From: Permianibacter aggregans
GTDB taxonomy: Bacteria; Pseudomonadota; Gammaproteobacteria; Enterobacterales; Permianibacteraceae
DNA length: 64,000 bases
Assembly (NCBI RefSeq): GCF_009756665.1
Contig: NZ_CP037953.1
Coordinates: 682,001-746,000 of the forward strand
Direction: 5' to 3'
In this document: one piece after another, positions 26,801 through 37,009 of the stretch
Position numbering within the stretch: position 1 is the first letter of the stretch
How the letters are laid out: each line of letters starts with the position of its first letter
The notes under the pieces: generated by a model
What the model saw: only the letters and a program-made list of their open reading frames with translations
Database searches by the model: none
Told to the model about the DNA's origin: nothing
Program-made: the position numbers and the translations under genes

Positions 26801-27294
26801 CGATGTGGAAAATGTTGCTTCCAGGCAGCCAGACAAGCCGCTGCAGAGGCCATGTCATTGGCCAGCAGCAATTGCCCGACATCACCTTCGCGACCGCCGG
26901 ACAACACAATCAGTCCTTCATTCAGCTCGAACAACCATTGCTGATCGATGACCGGCACGCCACGCTGCTGGCCCTCGGTAAACGCGCGCGAGATCAGGCG
27001 CGTCAGATGGTTGTAACCTTTCAGGTTTTGCGCCAGCAACACCGCGCGGAACAACTGATTGCCCAAGCGTTCGCTGCGCAGCCAAACATCGCTGCCGATA
27101 ATCGGTTTGATGCCAGCACCTTGGGCTTTTTTGTAGAACTTAACGAGCCCGCAGAGATTGGTTTGATCGGTCAGCGCGATAGCGGGCATTCCCATACCGG
27201 CGCTGGCTTTGATCAATTCCCCGATGCGCAGCAAACCGTCGACCATCGAGAATTCGGAATGCACGCGCAAATGGACAAAGCCGGTATCAGACAT
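23815..27294 (-). CDS. dnaE: DNA polymerase III subunit alpha
   Basis: At 1159 aa it is essentially the E. coli length (1160). The N-terminal PHP domain starts at FVHLRVHSEFSMVDGLLRIGEL. The polymerase active-site acidic residues lie in MPDFDVDFCMEGRDRVI, with the third Asp near KFDFLGLKTL. Finger and tau-binding regions follow, then an HhH motif, an OB-fold (ITVSGLLIGIRIMQNKSG) and the C-terminal region. It is the replicative polymerase catalytic subunit. Preceded by rnhB (100 bp) and followed by accA, as in other gammaproteobacteria. Confidence 0.99.
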   Translation of the reverse strand: MSDTGFVHLRVHSEFSMVDGLLRIGELIKASAGMGMPAIALTDQTNLCGLVKFYKKAQGAGIKPIIGSDVWLRSERLGNQLFRAVLLAQNLKGYNHLTRLISRAFTEGQQRGVPVIDQQWLFELNEGLIVLSGGREGDVGQLLLANDMASAAACLAAWKQHFPHRFYLEVQRTGRDNEENYLHKVVALADGSQTPVVATNDVRFLKESDFEAHEARVCIHQGRVVDDPRRPRDYSPQQYLRSPEEMQALFADLPEALANTVEIAKRCSVPLTLGKYFLPEYPIPEGFTLAEFFAHTSREGLKQRYRNIFPDGNIDPEKEKTYQERLEVEIGVISKMGFEGYFLIVADFIQWAKNNGVPVGPGRGSGAGSLVAYSLGITDLDPLPYDLLFERFLNPERVSMPDFDVDFCMEGRDRVIDYVAQKYGRESVSQIITFGTMAAKAVIRDVGRVLGHPYGMVDKIAKLIPNELDMSLEKAFEQEEEIRKRYEAEEDVKALWDMAVKLEGLTRNAGKHAGGVVIAPSALTDFAPLYCDEAGQGLVVQFDKDDIEQAGLVKFDFLGLKTLTVIDWAMEMVNDFRQKNGDAPLSIETIPLTDGKTFELLKAANTGAVFQLESTGMRKLIAKLKPSCFEDIIALVALYRPGPLESGMVDDFIKRKHGEEPVSYPHPDYQHEWLQPVLAPTYGIILYQEQVMQIAQVLAGYSLGGADLLRRAMGKKKPEEMAKQRAIFQEGAKGLGIDDQLAAQIFDLMEKFAGYGFNKSHSAAYALVSYQTAWLKTHYPAPFFAATMSADMHNTDKIVGLIDDAEQNGIKIVPPDINRSVYKFTVADPRTVVYGIGAIKGVGENAIAGMIDERNANGPFRDLFDFCARADLRKVNRRVIEALINSGALDHCGPSRAVMLASLDEAMKAAEQAGRDRLSGQNDLFGGEPETRSPEPNWVKIHSESEEERLRLEKETLGLYLTAHPIDRYLKELNHFCSARLSHVQPTRRGDNITVSGLLIGIRIMQNKSGARWAILTLDDKSGRLEAKLFSELYEKHKHQLVEDKVIVLEGEVYEDEYLQRPSMTVRGLFDIAEARSRFARRLELVINGQQLPVGAIEKLVGTLRDFGPGTFPVLTEYQNGEAAVRVSLGEQCKVQPRDELLQRLRQFEGCQRAEVIYQ

Positions 27295-27394
27295 CAGAGC
27301 CGTTCTATCGTGAAATGGAGAAGCGAAGCGCCCATTCTAGGCAGAGAAAGCAAACGGCGGTAGCTTGACTTTCAGGTATTTTCTTTCCGAAAAA

Positions 27395-27964
27395 TCAGGC
27401 GAATGACAGCGTCGCTTGCACCGGCCCAAAACTGCGGCGATGCAGCGGACAAGGACCAAACTTTTGCAGTGCGGCAACATGCGCCGCGGTCGGGTAACCC
27501 TTGTGTTTGTCGAAACCGTAATCCGGGTATTGTTGGTGCAAGCGTAACATCTCGCTATCACGTGCCACTTTGGCAAGAATCGATGCCGCCGCGATCGCTG
27601 GCACCGTGGCATCGCCTTTGATGAACGTGCGCACCGGAATGCTCAAGCTCGGCGCCTTGTTGCCGTCTACCCAGGCCTCATGCGCGGCAATTGGCAAGGA
27701 CTCGACGGCGCGTTTCATTGCCAGCAGACTGGCCTGCAGAATATTGATCTGATCGATTTCCTCGACCTCGGCCCGGCCATAGGCGAACGCCAACGCTTTT
27801 TGCTCGATTTCGATAACGAGCTTTTCGCGCTGCTTGGCCGACAATTTTTTTGAGTCGTTCAATCCGTCGATAGGATGATTCGGGTCAAGAATGACCGCCG
27901 CCGTGACAACAGCTCCGGCCAACGGACCGCGGCCCACTTCATCAACACCGGCAATCCATTTCAT
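27395..27964 (-). CDS. rnhB: Ribonuclease HII
   Basis: A 189-aa RNase H-fold enzyme that nicks RNA in RNA-DNA hybrids, including single ribonucleotides. The N-terminal motif [21 protein letters not shown] carries the catalytic Asp/Glu/Gly-Arg-Gly set, a further acidic residue is in AWVDGNK, and SILAKVARD completes the family pattern. The start overlaps the lpxB stop by 4 nt (ATGA), implying translational coupling. Confidence 0.98.
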   Translation of the reverse strand: MKWIAGVDEVGRGPLAGAVVTAAVILDPNHPIDGLNDSKKLSAKQREKLVIEIEQKALAFAYGRAEVEEIDQINILQASLLAMKRAVESLPIAAHEAWVDGNKAPSLSIPVRTFIKGDATVPAIAAASILAKVARDSEMLRLHQQYPDYGFDKHKGYPTAAHVAALQKFGPCPLHRRSFGPVQATLSFA

Positions 27965-29136
27965 GGCAATACACCTTTCTGCTGCAGCAAATCGACAATC
28001 GCGTCGGCCGCCCGCTCACCGGCATTGCAACGCAGCGTTTGGTGAATAGCCGTGTAGCGGTTGATTAACTCGTGCTTTTCCGCTTCCGGTAACTGCAGTT
28101 GACGCCATACGGATTCTGCTAACTTTTCCGGCGTGCAGTCGTGCTGCATCAGCTCCGGCACCAGATTCTCGTCAGCCAGTAAATTCGGCAGCGAGAAGCG
28201 ATCGATGGTCAGCAATCGCTTGAAGAAAAAATAGCTGAAACCGGAAACGCGATAGCCGACAACCATCAGTTTTTTCAGCAGCATCGCTTCCAGCGTGGCT
28301 GTGCCGGAAGCGAGCAATACCGCATCGGCTGCGGTCATTACCGTTGCCGATTGACCGTCAACCAAATGTAAATTCGGCACATTGCCAAAGGTTTGCAAGG
28401 CTTGTTCAAACTGCTGGCGGCGCTTGTCATTGACCAGCGGCACGATAAAGTGCATTGAGGCATCACGTTTCGCCAGTAACTGCATCGCCTTGATATAAGG
28501 CTCGGATAAAAACTTCAGCTCGCTGCCACGGCTGCCCGGCAACACGGCCAGCACTTTGGCGTCGCTGGCAATGCCCAGTTCGGCACGCGCGGCAGCGACA
28601 TCTGGCGTAATCGGATAGGCATCAGCCAGCGGATGTCCAACGAAACTGGCCGGTATCTCGTGAGTATCGTAGATCGTCTGTTCGAACGGAAACAGGATCA
28701 GCATTTTATCGACAGCACGCTTGATTTGGAAAATGCGCTTCTTGCGCCAAGCCCAAACCGAGGGCGAAACAAAATGCACCGTCGTTACGCCGCCTTGGCG
28801 CAGAAACTCTTCGAGTTTCAGATTGAATTCCGGCGCATCAATACCGACAAACACATCCGGCTTGCGGTGAAGCCAGTGATCACGCAAACGTTTACGCAAG
28901 CGCAGCAGCTCTGGCAGTCGCTTCAGAATCGCGACAATACCCATGACTGACAAACGTTCCATCGGCGCCAGTTCAACGCAGCCTTCGTTCTGCATGCGTG
29001 GTCCGGGAATGCCCTCAAACTGCACCGTCGGCAATCGCTTGTTCAGAGCGTGCAACAGTGACGCACCGAGAATATCGCCCGAGGCTTCGCCAGCGATAAC
29101 AGCAATGCGGATCGGTGCATTCATGCTCGAAGACAT
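27961..29136 (-). CDS. lpxB: Lipid-A-disaccharide synthase
   Basis: The enzyme joins UDP-diacylglucosamine and lipid X in lipid A synthesis at the inner face of the inner membrane. The conserved start region [20 protein letters not shown] follows the two candidate starts, 29136 (MSSSMNAP) and 29124; neither has a clear ribosome-binding site. [27 protein letters not shown] and [12 protein letters not shown] are family hallmarks of this GT19 enzyme. About 391 aa, normal length. It lies 10 bp after lpxA and overlaps rnhB by 4 nt. Confidence 0.97.
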   Translation of the reverse strand: MSSSMNAPIRIAVIAGEASGDILGASLLHALNKRLPTVQFEGIPGPRMQNEGCVELAPMERLSVMGIVAILKRLPELLRLRKRLRDHWLHRKPDVFVGIDAPEFNLKLEEFLRQGGVTTVHFVSPSVWAWRKKRIFQIKRAVDKMLILFPFEQTIYDTHEIPASFVGHPLADAYPITPDVAAARAELGIASDAKVLAVLPGSRGSELKFLSEPYIKAMQLLAKRDASMHFIVPLVNDKRRQQFEQALQTFGNVPNLHLVDGQSATVMTAADAVLLASGTATLEAMLLKKLMVVGYRVSGFSYFFFKRLLTIDRFSLPNLLADENLVPELMQHDCTPEKLAESVWRQLQLPEAEKHELINRYTAIHQTLRCNAGERAADAIVDLLQQKGVLP

Positions 29137-29146
29137 GGCGAGGAAA

Positions 29147-29917
29147 TCAGCGGACGATGCCGCGGCTGGATTGCTCGATGAAGTCGGCAAACGGCGTGAT
29201 GTGCGCGCAATCGTTGGCCATTTCTCGCAGCAGCGGCAAGGCATCCTTGACGTTCAGCCCTTGGCGGTAAACGACTTTATAGGCGCGCTTGATCGCCAGA
29301 ATATCGTCGGCAGAAAAACCGCGACGCTTCAAGCCTTCGCTGTTGATACCACGCGCGCCGGCACTGAAACCTTCGGCCATCACATAAGGCGGCACATCCT
29401 GATGCAAACCGGATTTCATGCCAATAAAGGCGTGCGCGCCAACATGGCAGAATTGATGAATAGCGACGAAACCGCCAGCGATCACCCAATCACCGAAATG
29501 CACATGGCCGGCCAACGTAGCGTTGTTGGCCAGAATGCAGTGATCACCAATGACGCAATCATGAGCGATATGGACATAAGCCATGACCAGATTGTCATTG
29601 CCGATGGTTGTCTCGGAACGGTCTTGCGTGGTACCACGATGCACCGTGCAGGACTCGCGAAACACGTTGTTATCGCCGATTACCGTCCGAGTCGGCTCGC
29701 CTTTGTATTTTTTATCCTGATTGGCTTCACCGATGGAACAGAACTGATAGAAATGATTGTTCTTGCCGATGGTTGTATGGCCATTGATCACGACATGCGG
29801 ACCAACAACGGTGCCGGCGCCAATGCGGACATTGGCACCTATGATACTGAATGGCCCAACCGAGACATCATCAGCGAGCTCGGCGCCGGCTTCGACAATG
29901 GCGCTCGGATGAATCAC
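29147..29917 (-). CDS. lpxA: UDP-N-acetylglucosamine acyltransferase
   Basis: A 256-aa left-handed beta-helix enzyme that transfers a 3-hydroxyacyl group from ACP to UDP-GlcNAc, the first step of lipid A synthesis. Hexapeptide repeats run from about residue 5 to 185 (IHPSAIVEAGAELADDVSVG). The catalytic His is in the VHRGTTQDRSETTIGND-VMAYVHIAHD region and a helical C-terminal domain follows. It starts 1 bp after the fabZ stop, within the lpxD-fabZ-lpxA-lpxB block. Confidence 0.98.
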   Translation of the reverse strand: MIHPSAIVEAGAELADDVSVGPFSIIGANVRIGAGTVVGPHVVINGHTTIGKNNHFYQFCSIGEANQDKKYKGEPTRTVIGDNNVFRESCTVHRGTTQDRSETTIGNDNLVMAYVHIAHDCVIGDHCILANNATLAGHVHFGDWVIAGGFVAIHQFCHVGAHAFIGMKSGLHQDVPPYVMAEGFSAGARGINSEGLKRRGFSADDILAIKRAYKVVYRQGLNVKDALPLLREMANDCAHITPFADFIEQSSRGIVR

Positions 29918-29918
29918 C

Positions 29919-30386
29919 TCAGAATTCCTTCTTCGTGCACATCAACTCGGCTTCGCAGACAACTTTGCCATCGACTTTCGCGGTCGCGGCAAACACCCAG
30001 ATGCCACGTTTTTGTTTGATCGCTTTGACTTCCATGATCAACTGATCACCGGGCTCAACCGGATCACGAAAACGCGCGCCGTCGATACCAACGAAGTAAT
30101 AGGCGGAATGCTCATCCGGCAAGGCATTTGTGCTCTTGAATGCCAGAATACCGGTGCATTGCGCCATTGCTTCCAGAATCAGCACTCCCGGAAATACCGG
30201 GCGATGGGGGAAATGGCCGGTGAAGCACGGCTCATTAAAGGTAACGTTCTTGACGCCAATCAGATAATCGTTGGCTTTGAAGTCGAGCACTTTGTCGACC
30301 AACAAAAACGGATAGCGATGCGGCAGGTGCTTCAGTACATCATGGATATCCATGGTGTTGGCCTGCGATTGTTGATCTTCGCTCAT
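29919..30386 (-). CDS. fabZ: 3-hydroxyacyl-ACP dehydratase
   Basis: A 155-aa hot-dog-fold enzyme that dehydrates 3-hydroxyacyl-ACP in fatty acid elongation and competes with LpxA and LpxD for the same substrate. The catalytic His is in [20 protein letters not shown], with the Glu in EAMAQ. Overlaps the lpxD stop by 4 nt. Confidence 0.98.
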   Translation of the reverse strand: MSEDQQSQANTMDIHDVLKHLPHRYPFLLVDKVLDFKANDYLIGVKNVTFNEPCFTGHFPHRPVFPGVLILEAMAQCTGILAFKSTNALPDEHSAYYFVGIDGARFRDPVEPGDQLIMEVKAIKQKRGIWVFAATAKVDGKVVCEAELMCTKKEF

Positions 30387-31423
30387 GATTTTTTCTCTTG
30401 TGACAATTGCTCTAACTGTTTTTCCAGGGCACGCAAACGACGGGCCATGTCATCAAGCTGGGTAAAGCGCGCAACGCTCTTTCGCCATTCACGATTCTCC
30501 TGCTGCACCGTACCGGAAGAATAAACACCCGGCGTCATGATTGACTTGGTGACCAGCGTGCAGGCCGTGATATGCGTGCCTTCGCAAACCCGTAAATGAC
30601 CAATCACGCTGGCGCGGCCCGCCAACGTAACATTTCTTTCGATAATCGCGCTGCCGGCCACACCGGAACAACCCGCTATCGCGACATTCTCGCCTAGCTG
30701 CACATTATGAGCGATGTGCACCAAATTATCGATAATGACGCCATTTTCGATAACCGTATCACTCAATGCGCCGCGATCAATCGTGCAATTGGCACCGATT
30801 TCGACCCGATCGCCAATGCGTACAGTACCGGTCTGGGGAATACGTACCCACTGGCCATTCTGCTTGGCGTAGCCGAAGCCGTCACTGCCGATGACCGTAC
30901 CGGATTGCACACGGCAATGTTCACCGATGACAACCTGGTGATAAATCGTGGTATTGGGAAATAGGATCGAGCCGCGACCGATCCGCGCGCCATTGAGCAA
31001 TACGCAATTCGGTGCGATAACGACGTCATCGGCCAACACGACATTTTCACCGATGACCGCCCCGGCGCCAACGCTGACGTTTTTGCCGATTTGGGCACTG
31101 GCGGCAATACTTGCGTCCGGTGAAATGCCTGTAGCGGGCATCGGCGTGATGTCCAACATCTGCGCAACCAATGCATAAGCAAGATAGGGATTGGCGACGA
31201 CGATGGCATTGGTCGAACAACGCGGTAGCATATCTTCGCGCAAAAGCACAGCCGAGGCACTGGTACAGGCCAGAGCCTCGGCGTATTCGGGATTATGCAG
31301 AAAACTGATGTCGCCTTTAGCAGCCGTACGGAGATCGGCAACACGACTCACGCTGACTTCCGCCTTGCCAATCAAGCGCCCTTGCACCCGCTTGGCGATC
31401 TGCTCCAGCGTGAACGAACTCAT
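30383..31423 (-). CDS. lpxD: UDP-3-O-acylglucosamine N-acyltransferase
   Basis: A 346-aa trimeric left-handed beta-helix enzyme that adds the N-linked hydroxyacyl chain in the third step of lipid A synthesis. The N-terminal uridine-binding domain ([29 protein letters not shown]) precedes hexapeptide repeats from about 100 to 300. The catalytic His lies in the segment [22 protein letters not shown]. The C-terminus is a Leu/Gln/Arg coiled coil. Three base pairs separate it from skp. Confidence 0.98.
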   Translation of the reverse strand: MSSFTLEQIAKRVQGRLIGKAEVSVSRVADLRTAAKGDISFLHNPEYAEALACTSASAVLLREDMLPRCSTNAIVVANPYLAYALVAQMLDITPMPATGISPDASIAASAQIGKNVSVGAGAVIGENVVLADDVVIAPNCVLLNGARIGRGSILFPNTTIYHQVVIGEHCRVQSGTVIGSDGFGYAKQNGQWVRIPQTGTVRIGDRVEIGANCTIDRGALSDTVIENGVIIDNLVHIAHNVQLGENVAIAGCSGVAGSAIIERNVTLAGRASVIGHLRVCEGTHITACTLVTKSIMTPGVYSSGTVQQENREWRKSVARFTQLDDMARRLRALEKQLEQLSQEKKS

Positions 31424-31426
31424 GAC

Positions 31427-31936
31427 TTACTTCTTGGCGCCGCCTTGCGGGCTAATGGCCGCGACGACCTGATTGGTAATATCCATCGCCGGTTGGAAGT
31501 AAGGCGTCGTCTCTTTGGAAACCACGAGCGAATAACCATCGCGACTGGCAATCAAACTAACCGCTTGCATAATCTGAGTTTCCAACGCACGCATTTCTTC
31601 TGCTTCGCGACGCTGCAAATCCTCTTTCAAGGCTTTTTCTTTCAACTGCGCATCAGCAATGATTTTCTCGATGTTGCGCTTGGCCTCGGTCTGTTGCTGC
31701 GCGCTCATGGTCGCGCCATCACGCTGCAGTTTTTCCTGCTGACCGCGAACATCCGTTTCCATTTTCTTCAAACCGTCGATGCGGTCTTGAAACTCTTTAC
31801 GTAACTTCTCGGAAATGGCTTCACGCTGCGGTGCTTTGGCCAGCACTTCACGAAAACTGATCACACCAATTTTCGCTTCTGCGAACGCCGTACCGGCCAT
31901 CATCAAAACGGCGGCAAACAGGGCGAATTTTTTCAT
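31427..31936 (-). CDS. skp: Periplasmic chaperone Skp/OmpH
   Basis: A 169-aa protein with signal peptide MKKFALFAAVLMMAGTAFA and a mature part that opens EAKIGVISFREVLAKAPQRE, then long helices with many Lys/Glu/Gln (the tentacles of the Skp trimer) to about 125. Skp holds unfolded outer-membrane proteins on their way to BamA, which is encoded 17 bp upstream. Confidence 0.96.
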   Translation of the reverse strand: MKKFALFAAVLMMAGTAFAEAKIGVISFREVLAKAPQREAISEKLRKEFQDRIDGLKKMETDVRGQQEKLQRDGATMSAQQQTEAKRNIEKIIADAQLKEKALKEDLQRREAEEMRALETQIMQAVSLIASRDGYSLVVSKETTPYFQPAMDITNQVVAAISPQGGAKK

Positions 31937-31953
31937 TGCTTACTCCTTACTCG

Positions 31954-34425
31954 TTAAAAGGTTTGGCCGATCGTAAAGCCAAAATTTTCTTCTTCGTCAC
32001 CCGGCTCAGACTTGATCGAACGCGAGAAATGGAAACCCAGCGGACCCATTGGCGACAGCCACTGTACAGCCAAACCGGCGGAAGCACGGAACGCCCATGG
32101 GTCACTGTAATCCGGGATTTTGTCAAACTCAATCAGATTGCTGTAGCGAGTGCGATCAAACTCGGAATCCCAAAGGTTACCGACATCGACGAACAGACTG
32201 GTACGGATCGAACGGTTGTCTTCGGCAAACGGCGTCGGGAAAATCAGCTCCAAACCACCCAGGACGCGAGTATTGCCACCAACTGATGAGCGACTTTCGA
32301 CGACCAATTGATCGTACTCAGGAGGCAGGAAAATTGGTGGTGTGACTCCTCCGTCACCTGGGGGGGTTATACCAGACTGAGAAATGCGTCTAATTGAGCG
32401 AGGGCCGATGGTATTGCGTTCGAACCCCCTCAACGTTCCCTGCCCGCCGGCATAGAAATGCTCAAAATACGGTAAACGTTGATTTTCCTGTCCATCACCA
32501 TATCCGTCGCCATAGCCCAACTCCGCTCGCATCAACACACTCCAGCCTTCGGTGATTGGAATGTAATGCTTTAGTTCGTAATTGAGTTTGAAAAACTGGA
32601 AATCACTGCCCGGGACCGAAAACGATACCGATGCACTTTGATATGTACCGCGATCAGCAAAAATGCCTCGATTCAATGTATTTCTCAACCAACCGACATC
32701 AAGAGTTGTATAGGTATAGTCAAAGGTCGAATCCTGTGAAAAGTCATGGCCAATACGATCAAAAAACTCATTCAACTGAAGTACATTCAATCCGCTGTTG
32801 ACAGCAAAACTGCTATCTTGCCAGCCAACGCCAAACGTCAATCTTGAAACTTCTGAAATCGGTACACCGGTCGTAAAACGGAAGCCAAGCTTACTCGTCT
32901 TGTCGCCCAGTAAGTTCAATTCTCTTGGATCAGTTTCTTGATAATAAACCTGGCCACCAGCACTGACTCCATCGGTAGTGAAATACGGGTCGGTGTAACT
33001 AAAGCTGTAAAGTTGCTGCGCTTTGCTGGTGTTAATATTGAACGCGATTCGATTACCACTGCCTTGAAAATTGTCGTGGCTGACACCGGCATTCAATTGC
33101 AATTTGTACAGATCGCTATATCCCAAGCCAGCCGTGAAGCTGCCCGCATTACGCTCCTTGATCTTGACCTCGACATCGACCTGGTCATCGGTTCCTTCAA
33201 CTTTTGGCGTTTCGACTTTGGCTTCTTCAATAAATGTCAGCCGCTCCAACAAGGTCTTGGAGCGATCAACCACGTCCGATGAAAGCGGGCCACTCTCCAT
33301 CATGCGCATTTCACGGCGCAGCACATGGTCGTTGGTGGTTTCGTTTCCTTCAAACGAAATATTGCGAACATAGGTTCGCTTGCCTGGATCCACCAGAATT
33401 CTCACATCAACAAGTTGTTTCTCTTCATCAAGCTCCGGCGAGCTGACTACCTTGGCAAACGCATAACCGTAGTAGCCAAGCAATTTAGCCATGTTGGTTT
33501 CGGCAAAAGTGAAAGCCGCTGCGGAATACGTATCACCGGAAACGACCGGGATCATTGAGCGAAGGGACTCTTCTTCGACTTTCAAATCACCAACGATGGT
33601 GATATCGCGAAGTGTGAATGGTTTGCCTTCGCTGATATTGATGGTCAAATAAACTTGTTCACGATCCGGTGAAATGGAAACTTGAGTGGAAGTAATCTGG
33701 AATTTCAGATAGCCCCGATCAAGATAGTAAGAACGAATCTTTTCCAAGTCGCCTGATAATTTTTCCTTGGCATACTGGTTATCGTCAGTAAAGAAGCTCA
33801 ACCAGCTACCGGTTGTCAGCTCCATCTGATTGGTCAGCTCTTCATCGGAGAACACTTCGTTGCCGACAAAATTGATTTGACCGATAACGGCGGCATCACC
33901 TTCCTTGATCGTGAAGCGCACATCAACACGGTTGCGGGACAGACGAACGACTTTGTGTTTGATGCTGACCGAATATTTACCGTGGGCAAAATACTGCTGC
34001 TCAAGCTCTTGAACAATTTGTGTCAGCATTGCCGGGTTCAGTACTTCGCCTTTGTCGAAGCCCATCGGCTTCAGGCCTTCGAGCAAGGCTTCGGTCTTGA
34101 TTTGCTTGTTGCCATCGAAACTTATCGTGGCAATGGTCGGGCGTTCGAGCACTTCAATGACGAGCTTGTTGCCTATACGCTTCAGCTCAACCGATTCGAA
34201 AGCACCAACTCGATACAGTGCACGAATAACCTGTGGAGCGCGAACATCATCAAGTTGCTCACCAACCCGCAACGGCAGATAGGTGAAAAAAGTACCGAGT
34301 TCGACACGTTGTAAACCGGTTACCTGGATGTCTTCCACGACAAAGGATTCAAAGGCCTGCGCCTGCTGAACTCCCAATGCCAACATCACTGACCATGACA
34401 GGGCTTTTACTGTTCTTTTCATCAC
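31954..34425 (-). CDS. bamA: Outer membrane protein assembly factor BamA
   Basis: An 823-aa Omp85 protein. A signal peptide (SWSVMLALGVQQAQA) precedes FVVEDIQVTGLQRVELGTFF, the start of five POTRA domains (about 25-425), and a 16-strand barrel follows. The conserved loop-6 motif reads GTLRGFERNTIGPR (the VRGF/Y element). The end (FGFTIGQTF) has the terminal Phe of outer-membrane barrels. BamA inserts beta-barrel proteins in the outer membrane. Sits between rseP and skp as expected. Confidence 0.98.
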   Translation of the reverse strand: MMKRTVKALSWSVMLALGVQQAQAFESFVVEDIQVTGLQRVELGTFFTYLPLRVGEQLDDVRAPQVIRALYRVGAFESVELKRIGNKLVIEVLERPTIATISFDGNKQIKTEALLEGLKPMGFDKGEVLNPAMLTQIVQELEQQYFAHGKYSVSIKHKVVRLSRNRVDVRFTIKEGDAAVIGQINFVGNEVFSDEELTNQMELTTGSWLSFFTDDNQYAKEKLSGDLEKIRSYYLDRGYLKFQITSTQVSISPDREQVYLTINISEGKPFTLRDITIVGDLKVEEESLRSMIPVVSGDTYSAAAFTFAETNMAKLLGYYGYAFAKVVSSPELDEEKQLVDVRILVDPGKRTYVRNISFEGNETTNDHVLRREMRMMESGPLSSDVVDRSKTLLERLTFIEEAKVETPKVEGTDDQVDVEVKIKERNAGSFTAGLGYSDLYKLQLNAGVSHDNFQGSGNRIAFNINTSKAQQLYSFSYTDPYFTTDGVSAGGQVYYQETDPRELNLLGDKTSKLGFRFTTGVPISEVSRLTFGVGWQDSSFAVNSGLNVLQLNEFFDRIGHDFSQDSTFDYTYTTLDVGWLRNTLNRGIFADRGTYQSASVSFSVPGSDFQFFKLNYELKHYIPITEGWSVLMRAELGYGDGYGDGQENQRLPYFEHFYAGGQGTLRGFERNTIGPRSIRRISQSGITPPGDGGVTPPIFLPPEYDQLVVESRSSVGGNTRVLGGLELIFPTPFAEDNRSIRTSLFVDVGNLWDSEFDRTRYSNLIEFDKIPDYSDPWAFRASAGLAVQWLSPMGPLGFHFSRSIKSEPGDEEENFGFTIGQTF

Positions 34426-34465
34426 TTAAACGTTCGCAAAATGGCCGCAATCCGGCGCTTGCCTA

Positions 34466-35812
34466 CTACAGGCGGGCAAAGTCGTTGAACAGCGCGATCA
34501 ACATCAACGCGCCCACCAATGACATACCGATGCGTAATCCCCACTCTTGCACCCGTTCTGATAAGGGTTTGCCGCGCAAAATTTCCACAACGTTGTACAT
34601 CAAATGCCCACCATCCAGAACCGGAATGGGTAATAAATTTATCAGGCCCAAGTTGACGCTTATCAGGCCCAAAAACCAAAAAAATTGCCCCACACCGACT
34701 GCAGCTGTGGTGCCAGCGCCTTGCGCGATACTGACCGGACCGCTCAAAGTTTTCACCGAAATGGCACCGGTAACCAGTTTCACCAAACCGTCGACAATCA
34801 AACTGGTTGTGTCAATGGTTTTGTCGATACCGGCAACGAAACCATCCCAGAATGGCAGCTGCATGCGCACGCGATCGTTGGGGTCCGGCATGACCGGTTG
34901 CGGACTGATGCCAAGATACCCTTGACGACGCGAGCCTTCGGTTTGATGACCGACGACAAGATTAAGTTCCATCGTCTGGTCATTTCGGCGGACGGCGAGT
35001 GTAACAGTTTCATCCGGTTTGGCTTGGATCTTTTCCACCAGCCCAAACCAGTCGACCGGTTCGCCATCAACGGTGGTGATTAAATCGCCAATTTGCAGGC
35101 CGGCTTTCTCAGCTGGGCTTTGTTCAGCGACTACAGCGATGCGGGCCGGAATCTCCAGCCGCTTTACATTGAGACCAAGCTGACGCAGCAAATCGGCGTC
35201 ATGGCCTTCGAGTTCCAGGCCGAAGGGAGGCAGTCGAAAGCGTTGCTCGCCGTCATCGGTTTTGGCCGTGATGGTCAACGGTTCGTCATCACCGATATGG
35301 CGAACCAGCGCCATGTTCAGATGCTGCCAACCACTGACGCTTTCGCCGTCCACCTTAGTAATTTCCATGCCGGACTGTAAGCCGGCTTCGGCAGCAGGGC
35401 TGCCTACCGGCACAGGACCGAGTACGGCGCGCAAATCCTGGATGCCAACCCAATACATGATGGCAAAGGCCAGCACCGCGAACAGGAAGTTGGCCAATGG
35501 TCCGGCGATGATGACAGCCGTGCGCACCCAGACGCTTTGGCGATTGAACGCGCCGGTCGGATCGGCAATCGGCGTTTCCGACTCGCGCTCATCGAGCATC
35601 CGTACGTAACCGCCGAGCGGAATCCAGGCAATGCGATACTCAACACCATCGCGGCCGACGCGTTTCCACAATGCCCGGCCAAAGCCGATTGAAAATACCT
35701 CGACCTTGACACCAAGCCGGCGCGCGACCCAGAAATGGCCCCATTCGTGCACCGTGACCAGAATGCCGATGGTCAGGATCAGAAAGAACAGATTCCAAAG
35801 ACCGGTGATCAT
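34466..35812 (-). CDS. rseP: RseP site-2 protease
   Basis: A 448-aa inner-membrane zinc protease. The zinc motif HEWGH is near residue 22 in [19 protein letters not shown]; two PDZ domains (about 125-310) follow, and the third metal ligand is in [13 protein letters not shown]. In E. coli it cuts RseA after DegS and releases sigma-E, linking outer-membrane protein misfolding to gene expression. The gene overlaps the dxr stop by 4 nt and precedes bamA. Confidence 0.98.
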   Translation of the reverse strand: MITGLWNLFFLILTIGILVTVHEWGHFWVARRLGVKVEVFSIGFGRALWKRVGRDGVEYRIAWIPLGGYVRMLDERESETPIADPTGAFNRQSVWVRTAVIIAGPLANFLFAVLAFAIMYWVGIQDLRAVLGPVPVGSPAAEAGLQSGMEITKVDGESVSGWQHLNMALVRHIGDDEPLTITAKTDDGEQRFRLPPFGLELEGHDADLLRQLGLNVKRLEIPARIAVVAEQSPAEKAGLQIGDLITTVDGEPVDWFGLVEKIQAKPDETVTLAVRRNDQTMELNLVVGHQTEGSRRQGYLGISPQPVMPDPNDRVRMQLPFWDGFVAGIDKTIDTTSLIVDGLVKLVTGAISVKTLSGPVSIAQGAGTTAAVGVGQFFWFLGLISVNLGLINLLPIPVLDGGHLMYNVVEILRGKPLSERVQEWGLRIGMSLVGALMLIALFNDFARL

Positions 35813-36993
35813 GCCGCTCTCAACTGAATTTGGGTGGCGGCGATCAGGCGCGCTTCGGCATCAATCGCCAACAGCTCGGCCAGTGAACCAATGGTCGGAG
35901 CAGAGACTTTTGCCAACGTCGCCGCGATAACGTCGCTGATCGCGGTAAAGCGCAAGCGATTATTTAGGAAAGCATCAACGGCCACCTCATTGGCAGCATT
36001 GAGCACGGCCGCCGCGGTACCACCGGCCTGCAGCGCTTGGTAGGCAAGGGTTAGGCAAGGAAATCGTTCGCGATCGACGACTTCAAATTGCAGCGCCGAC
36101 ATCTGAGTCAAGTCGAGCGGTGCAACGCCCGACTGAATCCGCTCCGGCCAGGCCAGGGCGTGGGCTATCGGTGTGCGCATATCGGGGTTGCCCATCTGCG
36201 CTAACACTGAACCATCAAGGTAACGCACCATGCTGTGCACAATGCTTTGCGGATGGATGACGACATCGACCTGCTCAGCACTGGCACCGAACAAATGGCA
36301 GGCCTCGATGACTTCCAGACCTTTGTTCATCAGCGTCGCGGAATCGACAGAAATTTTCCGGCCCATGTTCCAAGTCGGATGCGAGCAGGCCTGATCCGGC
36401 GTCACCTCGTTTAATTCCGACAAAGGTTTACGCAGAAACGGTCCGCCGGACGCCGTCAGCTGAATTTTCTCAACGCCAGCAACCGATGGCGCTTGGCCAA
36501 TCGCATTGGCCGACCAGCATTGGAAAATGGCGTTGTGTTCGCTGTCGATCGGCAGCAGTTGCGCGCCACCGTCTTTGACTGCATTGAGGAACAGCGCACC
36601 GGACATCACCAGTGCTTCTTTGTTGGCCAACAGGATTTTCTTGCCAGCTTTCGCCGCCGCAAGCGTCGGCATCAAGCCAGCGGCACCGACGATGGCCGCC
36701 ATGACGATATCGACTTCCGGCGCACTGACCACCGCCGCCAGCGCATCAGCACCGGTCAACACTTCACAAGCAATACGCATATCGCGGATACGGTTGCGCA
36801 GTGTTTCGGCCGGCTCAGCCTCGGTAACGACGACATAGGTCGGCCGAAACGTGCAGATTTGCTCCAGCAGCCGGTCAATGCGTTGACGGGCGACCAGCGC
36901 GAACACCCGATAACGCTCGGGATGGCGGGCGAGCACGTCCAGCGTCGAGACACCAATCGACCCGGTCGACCCCAGAATGACAACGTTCTGCAT
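35809..36993 (-). CDS. dxr: 1-deoxy-D-xylulose 5-phosphate reductoisomerase
   Basis: The start at 36993 ([19 protein letters not shown] upstream) is preferred over a 17-residue longer frame. The 394-aa enzyme makes 2-C-methyl-D-erythritol 4-phosphate with NADPH, the committed step of the MEP isoprenoid pathway. The nucleotide-binding [14 protein letters not shown], the metal-binding [13 protein letters not shown] and the active-site [19 protein letters not shown] are all present. It supplies the precursors used by UppS, encoded upstream. Confidence 0.98.
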   Translation of the reverse strand: MQNVVILGSTGSIGVSTLDVLARHPERYRVFALVARQRIDRLLEQICTFRPTYVVVTEAEPAETLRNRIRDMRIACEVLTGADALAAVVSAPEVDIVMAAIVGAAGLMPTLAAAKAGKKILLANKEALVMSGALFLNAVKDGGAQLLPIDSEHNAIFQCWSANAIGQAPSVAGVEKIQLTASGGPFLRKPLSELNEVTPDQACSHPTWNMGRKISVDSATLMNKGLEVIEACHLFGASAEQVDVVIHPQSIVHSMVRYLDGSVLAQMGNPDMRTPIAHALAWPERIQSGVAPLDLTQMSALQFEVVDRERFPCLTLAYQALQAGGTAAAVLNAANEVAVDAFLNNRLRFTAISDVIAATLAKVSAPTIGSLAELLAIDAEARLIAATQIQLRAA

Positions 36994-37009
36994 CAGCGAA
37001 CCTCCCGCA

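Noticed and set aside
26581-27363. 260-residue frame on the plus strand over the dnaE 5' end
   Set aside because: Antisense shadow of the PHP-domain region of dnaE; no recognisable domain.
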